Positions 45,007 through 55,069 of a stretch of DNA of 64,000 nt are shown here, piece after piece. The stretch is from contig JAYWVB010000009.1 in assembly GCA_039881045.1 (NCBI GenBank), positions 1 through 64,000 of the forward strand, written 5' to 3'. A model generated the notes under the pieces. The model was given only the letters and a program-made list of their open reading frames with translations, had not been told where the DNA came from and did not search any database. The position numbers and the translations under genes were made by a program. The stretch comes from Chaetomium olivaceum (taxonomy: Eukaryota; Ascomycota; Sordariomycetes; Sordariales; Chaetomiaceae). The first letter of the stretch is position 1. Every line of letters begins with the position of its first letter.

Positions 45007-45239
45007 TATTTAAGGTATCTATTTATTTATTTTCTAAACTCTTATAGTAAAATATAAAGTTAAATTTAGATAAAAGTTCTACCTATTAAATTTATCGTCT
45101 ATTTAATACCTTTATAGTAGAAAGGTATCGTAAGTTTTATAGCCTGTATATACCTAAACTTTGTATATTATACTACTAAGGTATGGTCTCTATTCCTAGA
45201 ATACTTCGATAATTACGAGAAGCTTTTTATTATAGATCG

Positions 45240-45450
45240 TGTGACGGAGAATGCGCCTGGTGCCCTGGGTTAGGGTTGGATGCGCATTCCCGGTCATATA
45301 CTGCAGTGGTCTGTGCGCACACCACACTTATTCCACGACCCATCCCTGTGTTGTAATCCTTTCTCTCTTTTCCTTAGCTTTCGATTAACAGAATAGAGTG
45401 GTACTTGCAGTGCCTTTGAGCCTCGCGATTCCTATCGCTCATCTCTCACA
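45240..45450 (+). mobile_element. Solo LTR of a gypsy element
   Basis: 211 bp from TGTGACGG to CTCACA, flanked by a perfect 5-bp duplication GATCG (45235-45239 and 45451-45455). It resembles the 5' LTR at 60188-60386, including the shared AGCTTTCGATTA core, so it is the footprint of a related element lost by LTR-LTR recombination. Confidence 0.87.
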
Positions 45451-45590
45451 GATCGGGTAGTTAAGCCTTAACCCTCCGAGCTTCTTAGAGAAGAACGTAA
45501 CTAGATAAAGCTTACTATCCTTATCTTTCTAGTTAAACTATCCTCTAATTATAAAGTCCGAAGTATTAACCTTAACTTCGAAAGGTATAT

Positions 45591-45982
45591 TGAGCTGGGG
45601 CGCGCCCAGCGCAGGGATACTCTTTGCTTGTTCAGGGGTAGGGTTCTTTTGTTTTTTCGTTTTGCGCGTTGCATTTTCAGCTGTTTATAAGAAGGCTCGG
45701 GATGGACCAGTCTCTTGGTCTCAAGCAGAGAAGGAAATCAGACATCAAGTTCACCAGCTTTCGAAAGTAAAGGATCCGCCACGATAATGCAACGCAGCGA
45801 CGTGTGACTGCGTGCTTCTTCCCCTGAACGGAGGGGGGACACTTGTTTATTTGCCTGCCAGATGGTTACGGGGTGAGTTGCATCTCGCATGGCTAAACAG
45901 TTCATGCACAGAGACAGGAGTTTCGGAGTTGTGATGCCCTGCGTCCAGTTTTGCAGATGCAGTCAAACCCAGCACTTGATCA
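45591..45982. other. GC-normal 392-bp island in AT-rich sequence, possible solo LTR
   Basis: The segment begins TGAGCTGGGGCGCGCC and ends TTGATCA, with ATAT on both outer sides, so a TG...CA solo LTR with a short duplication is possible. A 65-codon frame inside (MSWGAPSAGILFACSG) has no family match and is probably chance. Composition contrasts sharply with the RIP-like flanks, so it was inserted after they were mutated. Confidence 0.45.
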
Positions 45983-45999
45983 ATATTTAGGCTATTATA

Positions 46000-46489
46000 A
46001 AGTACTAGATGGATAATAATTGTATTATAGATCCGCTAGAAAGTTTACTTATATTCCTACTTCTATTAGAATATAGTATGCTGTTTAGTCAGTTTATATA
46101 AAGGTTTTATAATATCGTTAAAACTCTTAATAAATATTCTAATAAAGTTGATGAATCCGATAAATCCTCTAACCTCTATAGTATTTATTAGTATTAGCTA
46201 TATCCTAATAGCTTTTAGTTTTTTGGGTTTAATCTTAACCTATCCCGGGAAGATCTTATAACCTAGAAATACCATTTTCTTAATATAAAACTCGCTCTTA
46301 TCTTTATTAACTAATAACTTATATTTGTATAATATATCTAGTACCTACTATATTTTTTCCTTATATTCCTCGAGTATCTTAGAGTAGATAAAGATATTAT
46401 TTAAATAATAGATTATAAACTTATTAAATTAATACTAAATTATATAGTTAATAGTAGCTTAGAATGTTACTAATATATTAGTTAGCCCC
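46000..46489 (-). pseudogene. RIP-degraded gypsy reverse transcriptase (left arm)
   Basis: Read on the minus strand, the AT-rich sequence still shows a Ty3/gypsy RT order: GLTN, then NNIFIYSK where the catalytic DD motif would be, LLVNKDKSEFYIKK and VFLGYKIFPG, VRGFIGFINF and IKPLYKLTK, interrupted by many TAA/TAG stops at places expected from CAA/CAG (Gln) and TGG (Trp) by C-to-T change. That is the pattern left by RIP. Non-functional. Confidence 0.85.
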
Positions 46490-49122
46490 GTCGGAGCACA
46501 ACAAAGAAAGACTTAACCAAGGTCTACGGGCCCTCGCGGCCACCATCAACAAGGAGAAAACGAAGACCTGGAGGACAACAATGCAGAAAGCCACCCACAA
46601 ACCGACCTGCTATGGAGCCTAGAACGCTGGGCCCGTTGCAGAAGCTTCGCCCCCCCAGATCCCCCGAAACTACCCGCTCTCACAGGGCCCCCCGGAGGCC
46701 AGGACCTCTCCACCCACAAGGAGAAGGCGGAGGCCTTAGCACGCCGGTTCTACCCTAACCCAGAAGCTGACCTTTCTGACATAGAGGACCCGGACCTGCT
46801 AGAACAGTGGGTTCCGAAGTTCAATATAGAGGAAAAGGTTACAGTGGGTGATGTTAGGGCAGTCCTTTCGAAGATTAGTCCTTGGAAGGCTCCAGGCGAG
46901 GACGACTTACCTATAGGCCTTCTTAAGGCCTGTGGGCGCCCACTGTTCAAGGTGCTAGCGGTTCTCACGGAGGCGTGTTTCCGGATCGGATGGTTTCCAG
47001 AAACATTCAAGAGAGCCAAAACAGTTGTCCTACAAAAGCCCGGAAAAGAGCCGAGTACCTACCGAACTCCAGGAGGTTACAGGCCTATAGCCCTCCTACC
47101 TACAGTTGGGAAGGTCATAGAAGCACTGGTAGCAAAGAGGATTACTAGTGCTGCAGAGGCCTACGGCCTACTACCAGCGGAGCAGATGGGAAACCGAGAG
47201 CATAGGTCAACAGAAGTAGCGATTCGGCTAGTCGTAGCCCAAGTCCAGGAGGCCTGGCGGCAGAAAGCAACCGCCTCCCTTCTACAGCTGGATATCTCAG
47301 GGGCATTCGACACCGTCAACCACACCCGGCTACTAGCCACTCTTCGGCTACAGGGTTACCCACAGTGGGTGGTTCTGTGGGTGAAGGCGTGGTTAAGTAA
47401 CAGAGTTGCGATCCTCCACTTCGACGGCCAGAAAACAGAGGACATCCCAGTCATAGCGGGAGTCCCCCAGGGCTCACCACTATCCCCGATCCTATTTATC
47501 CTCTACATTGCCTCCCTATATCAGGCCCTGAAAACAGCTCATCCACTGGTTAGCATAGTAGGGTTCGCAGACGACACAAACCTACTGGCCTTTGGAAAGA
47601 ACCCAGAGGCCAATACACAGCAACTAGAAAAAGCTTGGAAGACCTGCTTGCAGTGGGCTGGTACCCGGGGGATGGCGTTTGCACCCCAAAAGTGCGAATT
47701 AATTCACTTCAACAAAGGTCGGAGACAGTGGGCGAACCCGGTGGCCCTGGCCCACCCAGGGGCTAGTGGCTACAGCACAGTTAAGCCAGTGGAATCGGCT
47801 CGGTTTCTAGGCGTCTGGCTGGACTGGAAGCTATCATGGAGGGCGCACCAACAAGCTGTGGAACGGAAACTCAAAACCCAAGATTTCGCCTTATCGAGGA
47901 TTGCAGCAAAGACGTGGGGCCCGAGCCTATCCAGGGCTCGGGAGGTCTACGTAAAGTGCATCCGCAGTGCCATAGCTTACGGAGCCTCCAGCTTCCACCA
48001 CCAACAGCTCCAAGAGCTACAGGGCCGAAGGGGCCTGCAAAGGTCTTGTCCAAAGCTCAGAACAGGAGCCTTCGAATAGTAGTAGGGGCATACAAGTCAG
48101 CTCCTATTCGGTGCTTAGAAACAGAGGCCTGGGGCCACCGCTAGACTTATATCTCAACAAGCGGCTGGCCGACTTCGAGGGCCGGCTACAGAAGCAGGCC
48201 CTACAATCAGGGGCTGGGCCGGAGGCCGAGAGAATAACCACGGGGCATCTAATCACTGAGGCCTGCAATAAGGTCTACCGAAGGTTCAACAAGAGGAGGA
48301 AAACCCGAGGCCGGAGGCCCCGTCAGGGCCCGCAGAGCCCCACGCCCACTGAACTAGCCGCTAGTGTAGTGGCCCAGTGGGTTAACTACAAATGGAAGAT
48401 CGGGGGGAAGGATAGGGGGTCGAATACCAAGGAGGTGGTCGAACTGGCCTGGCAGGCCCGGTGGGAACAACAGAGAGCTAGTCAACAAAGTACTACTCGA
48501 CAGAGGGTATTAAACAGGAGGATAGCCGACGAAGACCCCCCAGCCCTCTTATTTACCGACAAAGCTCTGATGAGACACGAAGGTCTTACAAAGGCGCAGA
48601 GCTCCCTCCTTTCCCAGGCCCGTATCGGGGATATAGGCCTCCGGGACTACCTGTTCAGGGTGAAAGTCCCGGAGGTCCGTACCCCCTATTGCGAGTGCGG
48701 GAGAGGCAGGGGAGACAGTGGAGCACTTGGTGGTTTGGTGCCCGACCCGCCGTTACAAAGGCCGTGGGACGGCAGAGAGATTCGGTCACATCGGGACCTA
48801 CAAACCGTATTACGGGGAGTAGGTGCCCGGAGCAGAAGATTTGTTAGGAAGGTCCTTGGCTGGCTGATGGACTCTGGCCGGCTACTGGAGTATAGCCTAG
48901 CCAGAAGGCTGGAGCTAGAAACAGTGGATGGGGAGGGCTAGAGGGCACGGAGGCCGGCAAAGGGCCTCCTTTCTTTTGCAGTATGACGGATTCACAGATT
49001 GTTGTCTCAAAGTGGTAGACAGAGGTTTTTATCCGGCCTATACGGTACGGTTCCCTTTGTAAATAGCAGTAGAAGGACCGGCGCGCCCCAGGGCATATCG
49101 GTGTAGGAAATAATAATAATAA
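46490..49122 (+). mobile_element. 5'-truncated CgT1/Tad-like LINE, left arm copy
   Basis: 2.6 kb inserted in the RIP-degraded gypsy sequence. The endonuclease part is missing (5' truncation). It holds the RT, the C-terminal zinc motif, a 3' untranslated region and a tail GGCATATCGGTGTAGGAAA(TAA)n. Unlike the LINE at 33-38 kb, no RNase H segment is evident between RT and zinc motif. Confidence 0.9.
46560..48941 (+). pseudogene. LINE reverse transcriptase with C-terminal zinc motif, frameshifted
   Basis: RT motifs in order: KTVVLQKPGKEPSTYRTPGG and [59 protein letters not shown] and GFADDTNLLAFG (catalytic FADD), then thumb ARFLGVWLDWKLSWRAH. The frame breaks near 48,060 and again near 48,708, where the zinc motif CECGRGR is followed by one extra G. 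The right-arm copy lacks that last error but has others, so each copy is broken at different places. Confidence 0.87.
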
Positions 49123-49289
49123 CCTTTATATTAATAAGTTTAATATTATTTATAGCCCTAACCTTAATAAACTTAAATTAGATAGTTATAAGTTAGACCT
49201 ATATAGTTATAGGTTAGCCTTAAATAGTTATAAGCTAAACCTCTACCTTAATAAACTTTCCCTTAGATACTAAAATTGCTGGCGTCGCT

Positions 49290-52202
49290 TCGTTCGTCAG
49301 TCGCGCGGGCCGCCCTTCGCTACGCTACGGGCGCTTCCTTCCTCTCTCCCGCTCCTGGCAATTTTTCTGTCCCTCTCCGGAGGACAATCGAGCTAATTTA
49401 TTGTTATTAAGTACGGGAGAGACGAAGCGCCAATATCTGTCCGGAGTCCGATATTGTTCGGCCAAACTGCTTGCTATTTTCTACATGCTTAATTCGTAGT
49501 CACACATAACTCTCCGTATCGCTCGCTTCCACGTTGCTTGGTCGGTATAGCGGCTCTAGCAACCTAGCCTTCCAACGCCTCTCGTAATCCGCCAGCTTCC
49601 TCTGCATGGCAGCAGTCGGCGGGTCCCGGTTCACTCGGCTTCGGTCGAATGGTACGTCGAACATCACCCCGTCCAGCCTCGACGCCCGGAGGAGACGGCC
49701 ACGTATGACAACCCGGAAGCGAACTCGCGCTCCGAGATGTCGCACACCACCTTGGGCAGCGTGATCCCCTGGGACTTGTGCACCGTGATAGCGTACGCGA
49801 CCACTAGGGGGAACTGTGTGCGGCTGCACGTCTTGTTCTTCAGGGTGAGGTCTTGCCTCACCTGCAGGATCGGACTTGTTGACGTAGAACCGGCTGTGCC
49901 CATAGGCCTGCTGCCGCAAGAGGGTGTTCAATGCGATGTAACGGAAGGTATGATGGCGGGCAAAACGCCCATCATGCCACTTCATCGCATGCGCCAAGTA
50001 ATCCGAGTAGCTGATTGCGCGTTGCCTCGGCTGGATGAAATCAGCAAGACCGCGTGGATAGAGGCTGGGACATGCTAGCGACAGCAGAGCCTGCGACCGG
50101 TTAAACTCGTTAATCGGCGTTGATCTGATGGGAGGCATAGAAAGATGGTGAGCGTCGCGCGGTTGCTGCTGCATTGGAGGACGTTCTTGGTCCTCTGGGC
50201 CGTTGTTTTTGAGTCCGCCCTGCAGCAGGACAAATTCCAAATCCTTGACCAGCACGTTGGGTACAGCTGCTTCATCGAACCCCAGTCCATCCTCGCTCTT
50301 CGGCCTATCACCGTCGACTGGGCCCTGGTCGGGCTCGAGGTCGTCCCAGCTGCTCACTTCGTGGATGGTAAGTTGATCGAAGATGGACTCATCTTCGGGT
50401 AGCTGGCTCAGATTTGATTTGTTAAAGAGAAAGCGTTTGTAGCCAGGATGGTTGTGTGACAGGAAATGGAGCCAGGTAGCCACCACTCGGCGTCGAATGC
50501 GGAATCGCTTGCGAAACTGCCGGTCCATCGCGGGATCGGCTTCAGAACCGCTCGGACGCAGAATCACGATATCCAAATCCTTGGGCAGCAATGGAAGTTC
50601 GTCATAGACCTTGCCTACGTCGTGAAGGAAATGAACAACATGGCCGCGATATTTGTACTGCTGGCCCCGGACCTGAAAGCCAAAAGTAAGAAGCAATGCC
50701 AACAAAGAGGGAAAGGAACACACCGTAAACACGTTGACTGCAACATGGACCCGCGAGATAACCATCTCTTCGGCGGGATGGGGGACGGTAGAGAGTCTGG
50801 CATCTCTCCAAAGTCCAGGTGGTTCTCGGCGGAGTAAAGGAAAGGCTCGTCAGCCCGCTTCTTGTCATCCTTTTGGTGACAGCGTTTGCAAACTCCATCC
50901 GCCTTTAGCTCAACATCAAACCAGCGTTCCTTACATCGGAAACAAAGGCGCATGTTTTCCTGCGCAAGGCGCTCATTAAACTCACGCTTGATAGCAACAT
51001 CCTCCTCGCAAAGCGGAGAACCCTGCAAATCGCCGGTGAATATGGAAGGCGGCTCGTCGAAATTGCGGGGCGGGTCGTTGGCGGCATGTTTGGAGGACGA
51101 CCGACCGGTCGTCTCGGCTCTGGCGGGCGGCCACGGCGAGCAGGATTAGCGGTAACGCTAGAGTTCTTACGAGGACGGCCACGCGGACGGCGAATGGGGG
51201 CATTAGAAACATCGGAAATGTTGACTTCTTCGTGAGGAGGGCCAAGACGAGAAGGAGTGCCGGAGAGGTGGGTGGCTCGAGTGCACCGGGAGCGTTGGGT
51301 TGCTTGCGAGGTCGGCCAGGTGGACGGCGAGGAGCTGTTGGATCAGGAAGAGGGTACTTGCGAGGCCGGCCACGCTTCCTCCGCTACACTACGGGTTCTC
51401 CACTGCCGGTAGAATCCGGCTCAGGGTTGACGTTACCTTCGTCATTGTCGACATCCCGGCCGTTATTCTGGCGACGGACCAACTCGCTGAGTTCAGGCGT
51501 CTGGCTCGTCTCTTCGTCACCGCGCCGCCGTAGCCGGTGATCGCGTTGGATCCGGGCAAGCTCTTTACGAGCAGCAGCAACGGGAGTAGAGTCGCCTTCT
51601 ACCACACCGCTGACATGGTATCGCTCGCTCATGACAGCATGGGTGAGGTTCTTTCGCTTGGGCGGGGGCGCCGTATGGTCAGACGCGTCGGAAAGCCGTT
51701 TGTTATCTGTGATCTCACGTATTCTGGCAAGAGAAGTGGTCGATTGTTTCACCTATCCTATGTTAGCAACAAACCGAGTATAGTAAAAAAGAAAGCCATC
51801 ATTACTGCGTCCGACACCTTCCTCCGGCAAGCAAGGCACTTTTGGACAGTTTTCGAGGGATCGCGTAGGTGAATAAATTGTACGATAGGCAGCTTCTCTT
51901 TGCGATGCGAACAGATCCTCAATTCTCCGTTGACCTCCATATTGGGCAGAAGAAGTTGGATTCGGAAGAGAGTAAACAAAACAAACAAGTTACAGGGCAA
52001 CACAAAGATGGAGACTGCAGCCAATTTACGCGTCTCAAAGCGCGGTTTGCAGAAAAGTGGGGTTTGCAGAAAGGTGGGGCGCGGGGTGCTTTCGACCAGT
52101 TGCCAGATCGCATTAATTTTTTGGGGTTTTTTGTGTATTTTTCGCGCAATTTCGCATAGTAATGTCTGGGAGTTTGGCCGCAATATTGTCCTCCGGACAG
52201 GA
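49290..52202 (-). mobile_element. Helitron-like remnant (Helitron2-type ends suspected)
   Basis: Coding content is a Helitron Rep/helicase fusion with a large internal deletion. A 29-nt motif at the 5' end (52172-52200, complement starting TCCTGTCCGG) recurs inverted near the 3' side (49437-49467), as in the asymmetric inverted repeats of Helitron2/Helentron elements. GC-rich hairpin-forming sequence lies further out (about 49,290-49,370). Exact ends and insertion dinucleotide are uncertain. Confidence 0.6.
49500..51752 (-). pseudogene. Helitron Rep-helicase-like protein, internally deleted and frameshifted
   Basis: The N-terminal part (about 51,750-51,050) has AT-hook motifs (GRPRK, RPRGRPRK, RRPVGRPP) in several frames. 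Next come the Cys pairs CFRCKERWF and CKRCHQK, then a Helitron N-terminal block (QQYKYRGHVVHFLHDVGKVY, LPKDLDIVILRP). Past a gap, YSDYLAHAMKWHDGRFARH and the very C-terminal end of a Pif1-type helicase remain (FPLVVAYAITVHKSQG, SGLSYVAVS). The Rep catalytic His/Tyr region and helicase motifs I-IV are missing, so the copy could only move in trans. Confidence 0.72.
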
Positions 52203-52802
52203 TAAGTTATATATCGAGACTTTAAAGTATATCCCTTCCTTAAGTAGCTATAAAGGGTAATATAGGGGTAGCTATATCAGTATTAAAGTTAGAGTTAAGT
52301 TTAGATTCGGAGTTACTTATAAATATATTATATCTTCAATTCTAAACTATAATAGAGTTAAAGGGAGTTAGTAATATATAACGAACCTCAGCTAGGATCC
52401 TATCCTATTAGGATTTAGTAAAGGCAGTCTTATAATAAATACTAGGGTTTAGTATAGTTAAAGGGCATATAATAAAGACTCATCTTAATAGTAGGCTCTT
52501 AAGCTAGTAGTGAACTATAGTTATAATTGCTAACTAGAGAACTCTTAGAGCTCTCTAGAACCAGTAACTATATACCTTCTAGGCCCCTAGGTACCTTCGT
52601 ACTTTTCCCCTGGGAACGTAAGGAATAGTAGTTGTTCCTCTCGTTCCTTAATAGGAACCCTAGGAATGGTAGCTACTCCCTCCGTTCCTTTACTAATTAG
52701 TCTGGGACCTATTGTTAATGATTAGCTAGGGACACTTCCCGCATACCCCCTCGGGGCCCTACATATAGCTATAACCATAACACCCCTATTCTTTACCCTA
52801 TA
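52203..52802. other. AT-rich RIP-like desert
   Basis: TpA-rich sequence with a slightly less biased patch at about 52,590-52,780 in which GTTCCT/AGGAAC motifs recur. No gene recognised. Confidence 0.6.
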
Positions 52803-54680
52803 ACGTACTTGCATAACGAAGCGCCCACCATAACGAAGCGCCCACCATAACGAAGCGCCCACTTTTCCCGGACCTCAACCACTTTGTGTAAGTCAATTCA
52901 GCCACAACAACTCAAATCAATTAAAACTACTCGGAGTCACTGTCTTCAGACATCTCGCAAACTACTTGACATGTCCGCGCATTGTGGCCGGGCTTCTTGC
53001 AGTTGCTGCAGAGCCGAATGCGTGGCCCACCCACTGTTATACAACCACTACTCCCTGACGTTTCCTCGCAGTCCTTATCACCAAGTCCCCGGTCAGCCAT
53101 CAAACCCTTTGCCTCTTGTAAACTAAGTGATCCTCCTTCCTGCAGACGCGTTTTCTTTGTCCTACGGCGCTTGCTTAGTCGCTCATTTGCTGTACGAAGT
53201 TCCTGGGCCTCAGCTCGGAGTAACACCATTTCATGTGCCAATTTTGAGATGCTCTTGGCCTGCAAGTCGATGATGTCGAAAATGTGAGTCGGAGAGCTAC
53301 CTTGATGGTTCTCGATCTTCCGCTTGAGAGTGATGGAGCTCTTGGTCGCGTCGTACGCATTGGATGGGGTCTTCAGGGCCCAAGTCGAGGCTGTTCCGGG
53401 ACGCGAGTTTGGAGGAGATGGGGTAAGTGGCTTAGGGTCGAGGCAAGAAACTACCAATTCAGGGTCAAAAGGAACAAGGCCAGTTGCTCTAAAGCCCGCT
53501 CGTATGTTGTTCGCTGTGATTGAAGCGTGAAATGCCTCGACAAACGCGTCGAAGAAGTCCTCCTTCGTAATGTGGGTGATCTGCATCCGCATCATCTGCT
53601 CAATCCGCTTGCCGTACGAGGCCTTGAGCGGACTAAAACACCCAACATCAAGAGGCTGGAGAAAGTGGGAAGAATGGGGAGGCATGCAAAGTGTAACAAT
53701 GTTGTTGGCCTTGCAGAAATCTTCGAAGTCGACCGAGTGGTGGCTTTCGTGGCCGTCAAGGATGAGCAGTCGATGTACCCCTCTCGTACGGCGTTTGGTA
53801 GCCTCGTCGAAATGTTTTAGCCAATCGAGGCCAATCTCATTTGTTGTCCAGCCATTCTCGCTTGTATGGACTCTCCATTCGGGCTGGAACCGGCTGTCCT
53901 GGTACCAAGGGAGGAGGTGGTTTTTCCCCTTGACGACAAAGTACGGCGGCACGACCCAGCCATCCGCACACACAGCTTGGATCACCGTAACCCACTCTCG
54001 ATTGCCAGGCTGCTTTGTGCGAGGCCGTCCACGTCGCTCGGAGCTCGTCACGACCTTTGCACTCGAAAGTATGCCCATCTGGAACCCAGTCTCGTCGAAG
54101 TTGTAGATGTCCCCCTCTTGGATCGCGTATTTATCGATTACGTTGCGTACGAGCCGAAACCACGCGTTTACTACGTCGGGATCTTCGCATTGGGCTCTCT
54201 TGTAATCGATTCGGCGTCGGAAACGCGTCGTAACCTTGGAATGTCGCTTTACGAAACCGTTTGCCCATCGGGGTCCGACGCCCGACGCGCCGCGTGCGGC
54301 CCGAAGGCGATCGGCCATTTCTCGAAGGTCCGAGAGCTGGGGCTGAAATCCTCGCGCATCAAGGTCGAGTACTCTCTCAAGAAGGACTTGCTCTTCAAAG
54401 TCAGTCAGTTTTCGAAGGTTGGCTGGTATTTCGCGTCGTGGTTGCTTTCCGGCGCGTCGGTCGCGGAGCGAGCTTCGTGAGACCTCGTAGATCGCAGAAG
54501 CTTTTCGGACAGAAAGTTTAGGGTCTTTCTTGAGAGCTTCAAGCGCAAGGATCATACGAGTTTCTTTTGGAAGAGATTCCATTTTGTTGTGTGGAGAAAA
54601 GTGAGGATAGAGTTGGAAGGTTGTTAGGTGTAAAAAAGTGGGCGCTTCGTTATGGTGGGCGCTTCGTTATGCAAGTACGT
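52803..54680 (-). mobile_element. pogo/Fot1-like DNA transposon (copy B), apparently intact
   Basis: 1,878 bp with TA on each side (52801-52802, 54681-54682) and terminal ACGTACTTGCATAACGA in both TIRs. The 17-bp motif CATAACGAAGCGCCCAC is repeated three times at the left end (52812-52862) and twice at the right (54638-54671). It contains one uninterrupted transposase frame, so it could be autonomous. Confidence 0.95.
52927..54582 (-). CDS. pogo-like DD35D transposase with C-terminal CCHC zinc knuckle
   Basis: 551 aa, start MESLPKETRMILALEALKKD. Residues about 1-60 form a Psq-like HTH (LSVRKASAIYEVSRSSLRDR), about 60-140 the CENP-B-type HTH (FEEQVLLERVLDLDARGF...VKRHSKV), then the DDE core: IYNFDETGFQMG (D1), HRLLILDGHESHHS (D2) and SSHFLQPLDVGCFSPLK (D3). 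Exactly 35 residues separate D2 and D3, the pogo/Fot1 spacing. A C-terminal coiled-coil-like region (KSISKLAHEMVLLRAEAQEL) and basic patch (SKRRRTKKTR) precede CSNCKKPGHNARTC, a CX2CX4HX4C zinc knuckle. It catalyses cut-and-paste at TA sites. All three acidic residues are present and no stop interrupts the frame, so activity is plausible. Confidence 0.94.
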   Translation of the reverse strand: MESLPKETRMILALEALKKDPKLSVRKASAIYEVSRSSLRDRRAGKQPRREIPANLRKLTDFEEQVLLERVLDLDARGFQPQLSDLREMADRLRAARGASGVGPRWANGFVKRHSKVTTRFRRRIDYKRAQCEDPDVVNAWFRLVRNVIDKYAIQEGDIYNFDETGFQMGILSSAKVVTSSERRGRPRTKQPGNREWVTVIQAVCADGWVVPPYFVVKGKNHLLPWYQDSRFQPEWRVHTSENGWTTNEIGLDWLKHFDEATKRRTRGVHRLLILDGHESHHSVDFEDFCKANNIVTLCMPPHSSHFLQPLDVGCFSPLKASYGKRIEQMMRMQITHITKEDFFDAFVEAFHASITANNIRAGFRATGLVPFDPELVVSCLDPKPLTPSPPNSRPGTASTWALKTPSNAYDATKSSITLKRKIENHQGSSPTHIFDIIDLQAKSISKLAHEMVLLRAEAQELRTANERLSKRRRTKKTRLQEGGSLSLQEAKGLMADRGLGDKDCEETSGSSGCITVGGPRIRLCSNCKKPGHNARTCQVVCEMSEDSDSE

Positions 54681-54682
54681 TA

Positions 54683-55069
54683 CTCTAAATCCTTTATACT
54701 ATAGATACCAAGGCCTAGCTAGCTATTATTAAATCTACTATAGCTATCGTATATAATCGGCTATCCTTAGAAGTTATTAGATCTATTCTCCCCCTAGTTC
54801 TCTATTTAACCCTTCTTTTATCTATAGGTTAGTATACACTACTATCGAGCTTATTCTCTATAGACTGCCGCTTTTATTAGGCTAACCATATAACCCTCGG
54901 CCTTTCTTAGCACTCTATCCTAGCTCCTAGTACTTAGGTTTTTCTACTCCAAGTTATATAGTTCTCCTAATTTGTCTTTTTAGTTTAGATAGGGGGGCTA
55001 ATTTATTAACCCTTAAGATATAGCCATATTCCGAGAAGTACTTTCTTAGTTAATATAACTATTCTCCGA
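54683..55069. other. AT-rich RIP-like sequence
   Basis: TpA-rich spacer between transposon copy B and the right arm of the inverted repeat; no coding content. Confidence 0.65.

Larger units (their letters stand above)
44140..49122 (+). repeat. Left arm of a ~5-kb inverted repeat
   Basis: Matches 55070-60051 in reverse complement over about 4.98 kb. Contents in order: AT-rich sequence, SINE-like element, solo LTR, GC-normal island, RIP-degraded gypsy RT, truncated LINE. The arms differ by a scatter of single-base indels and few substitutions. The inner limit coincides with the LINE 3' tail. The outer limit coincides, on the other arm, with a transposon insertion site. Confidence 0.92.

Noticed and set aside
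45591..45787. 65-aa protein MSWGAPSAGILF...
   Set aside because: Identical in both arms only because the arms are copies; no family match and it starts at the edge of a repeat island.
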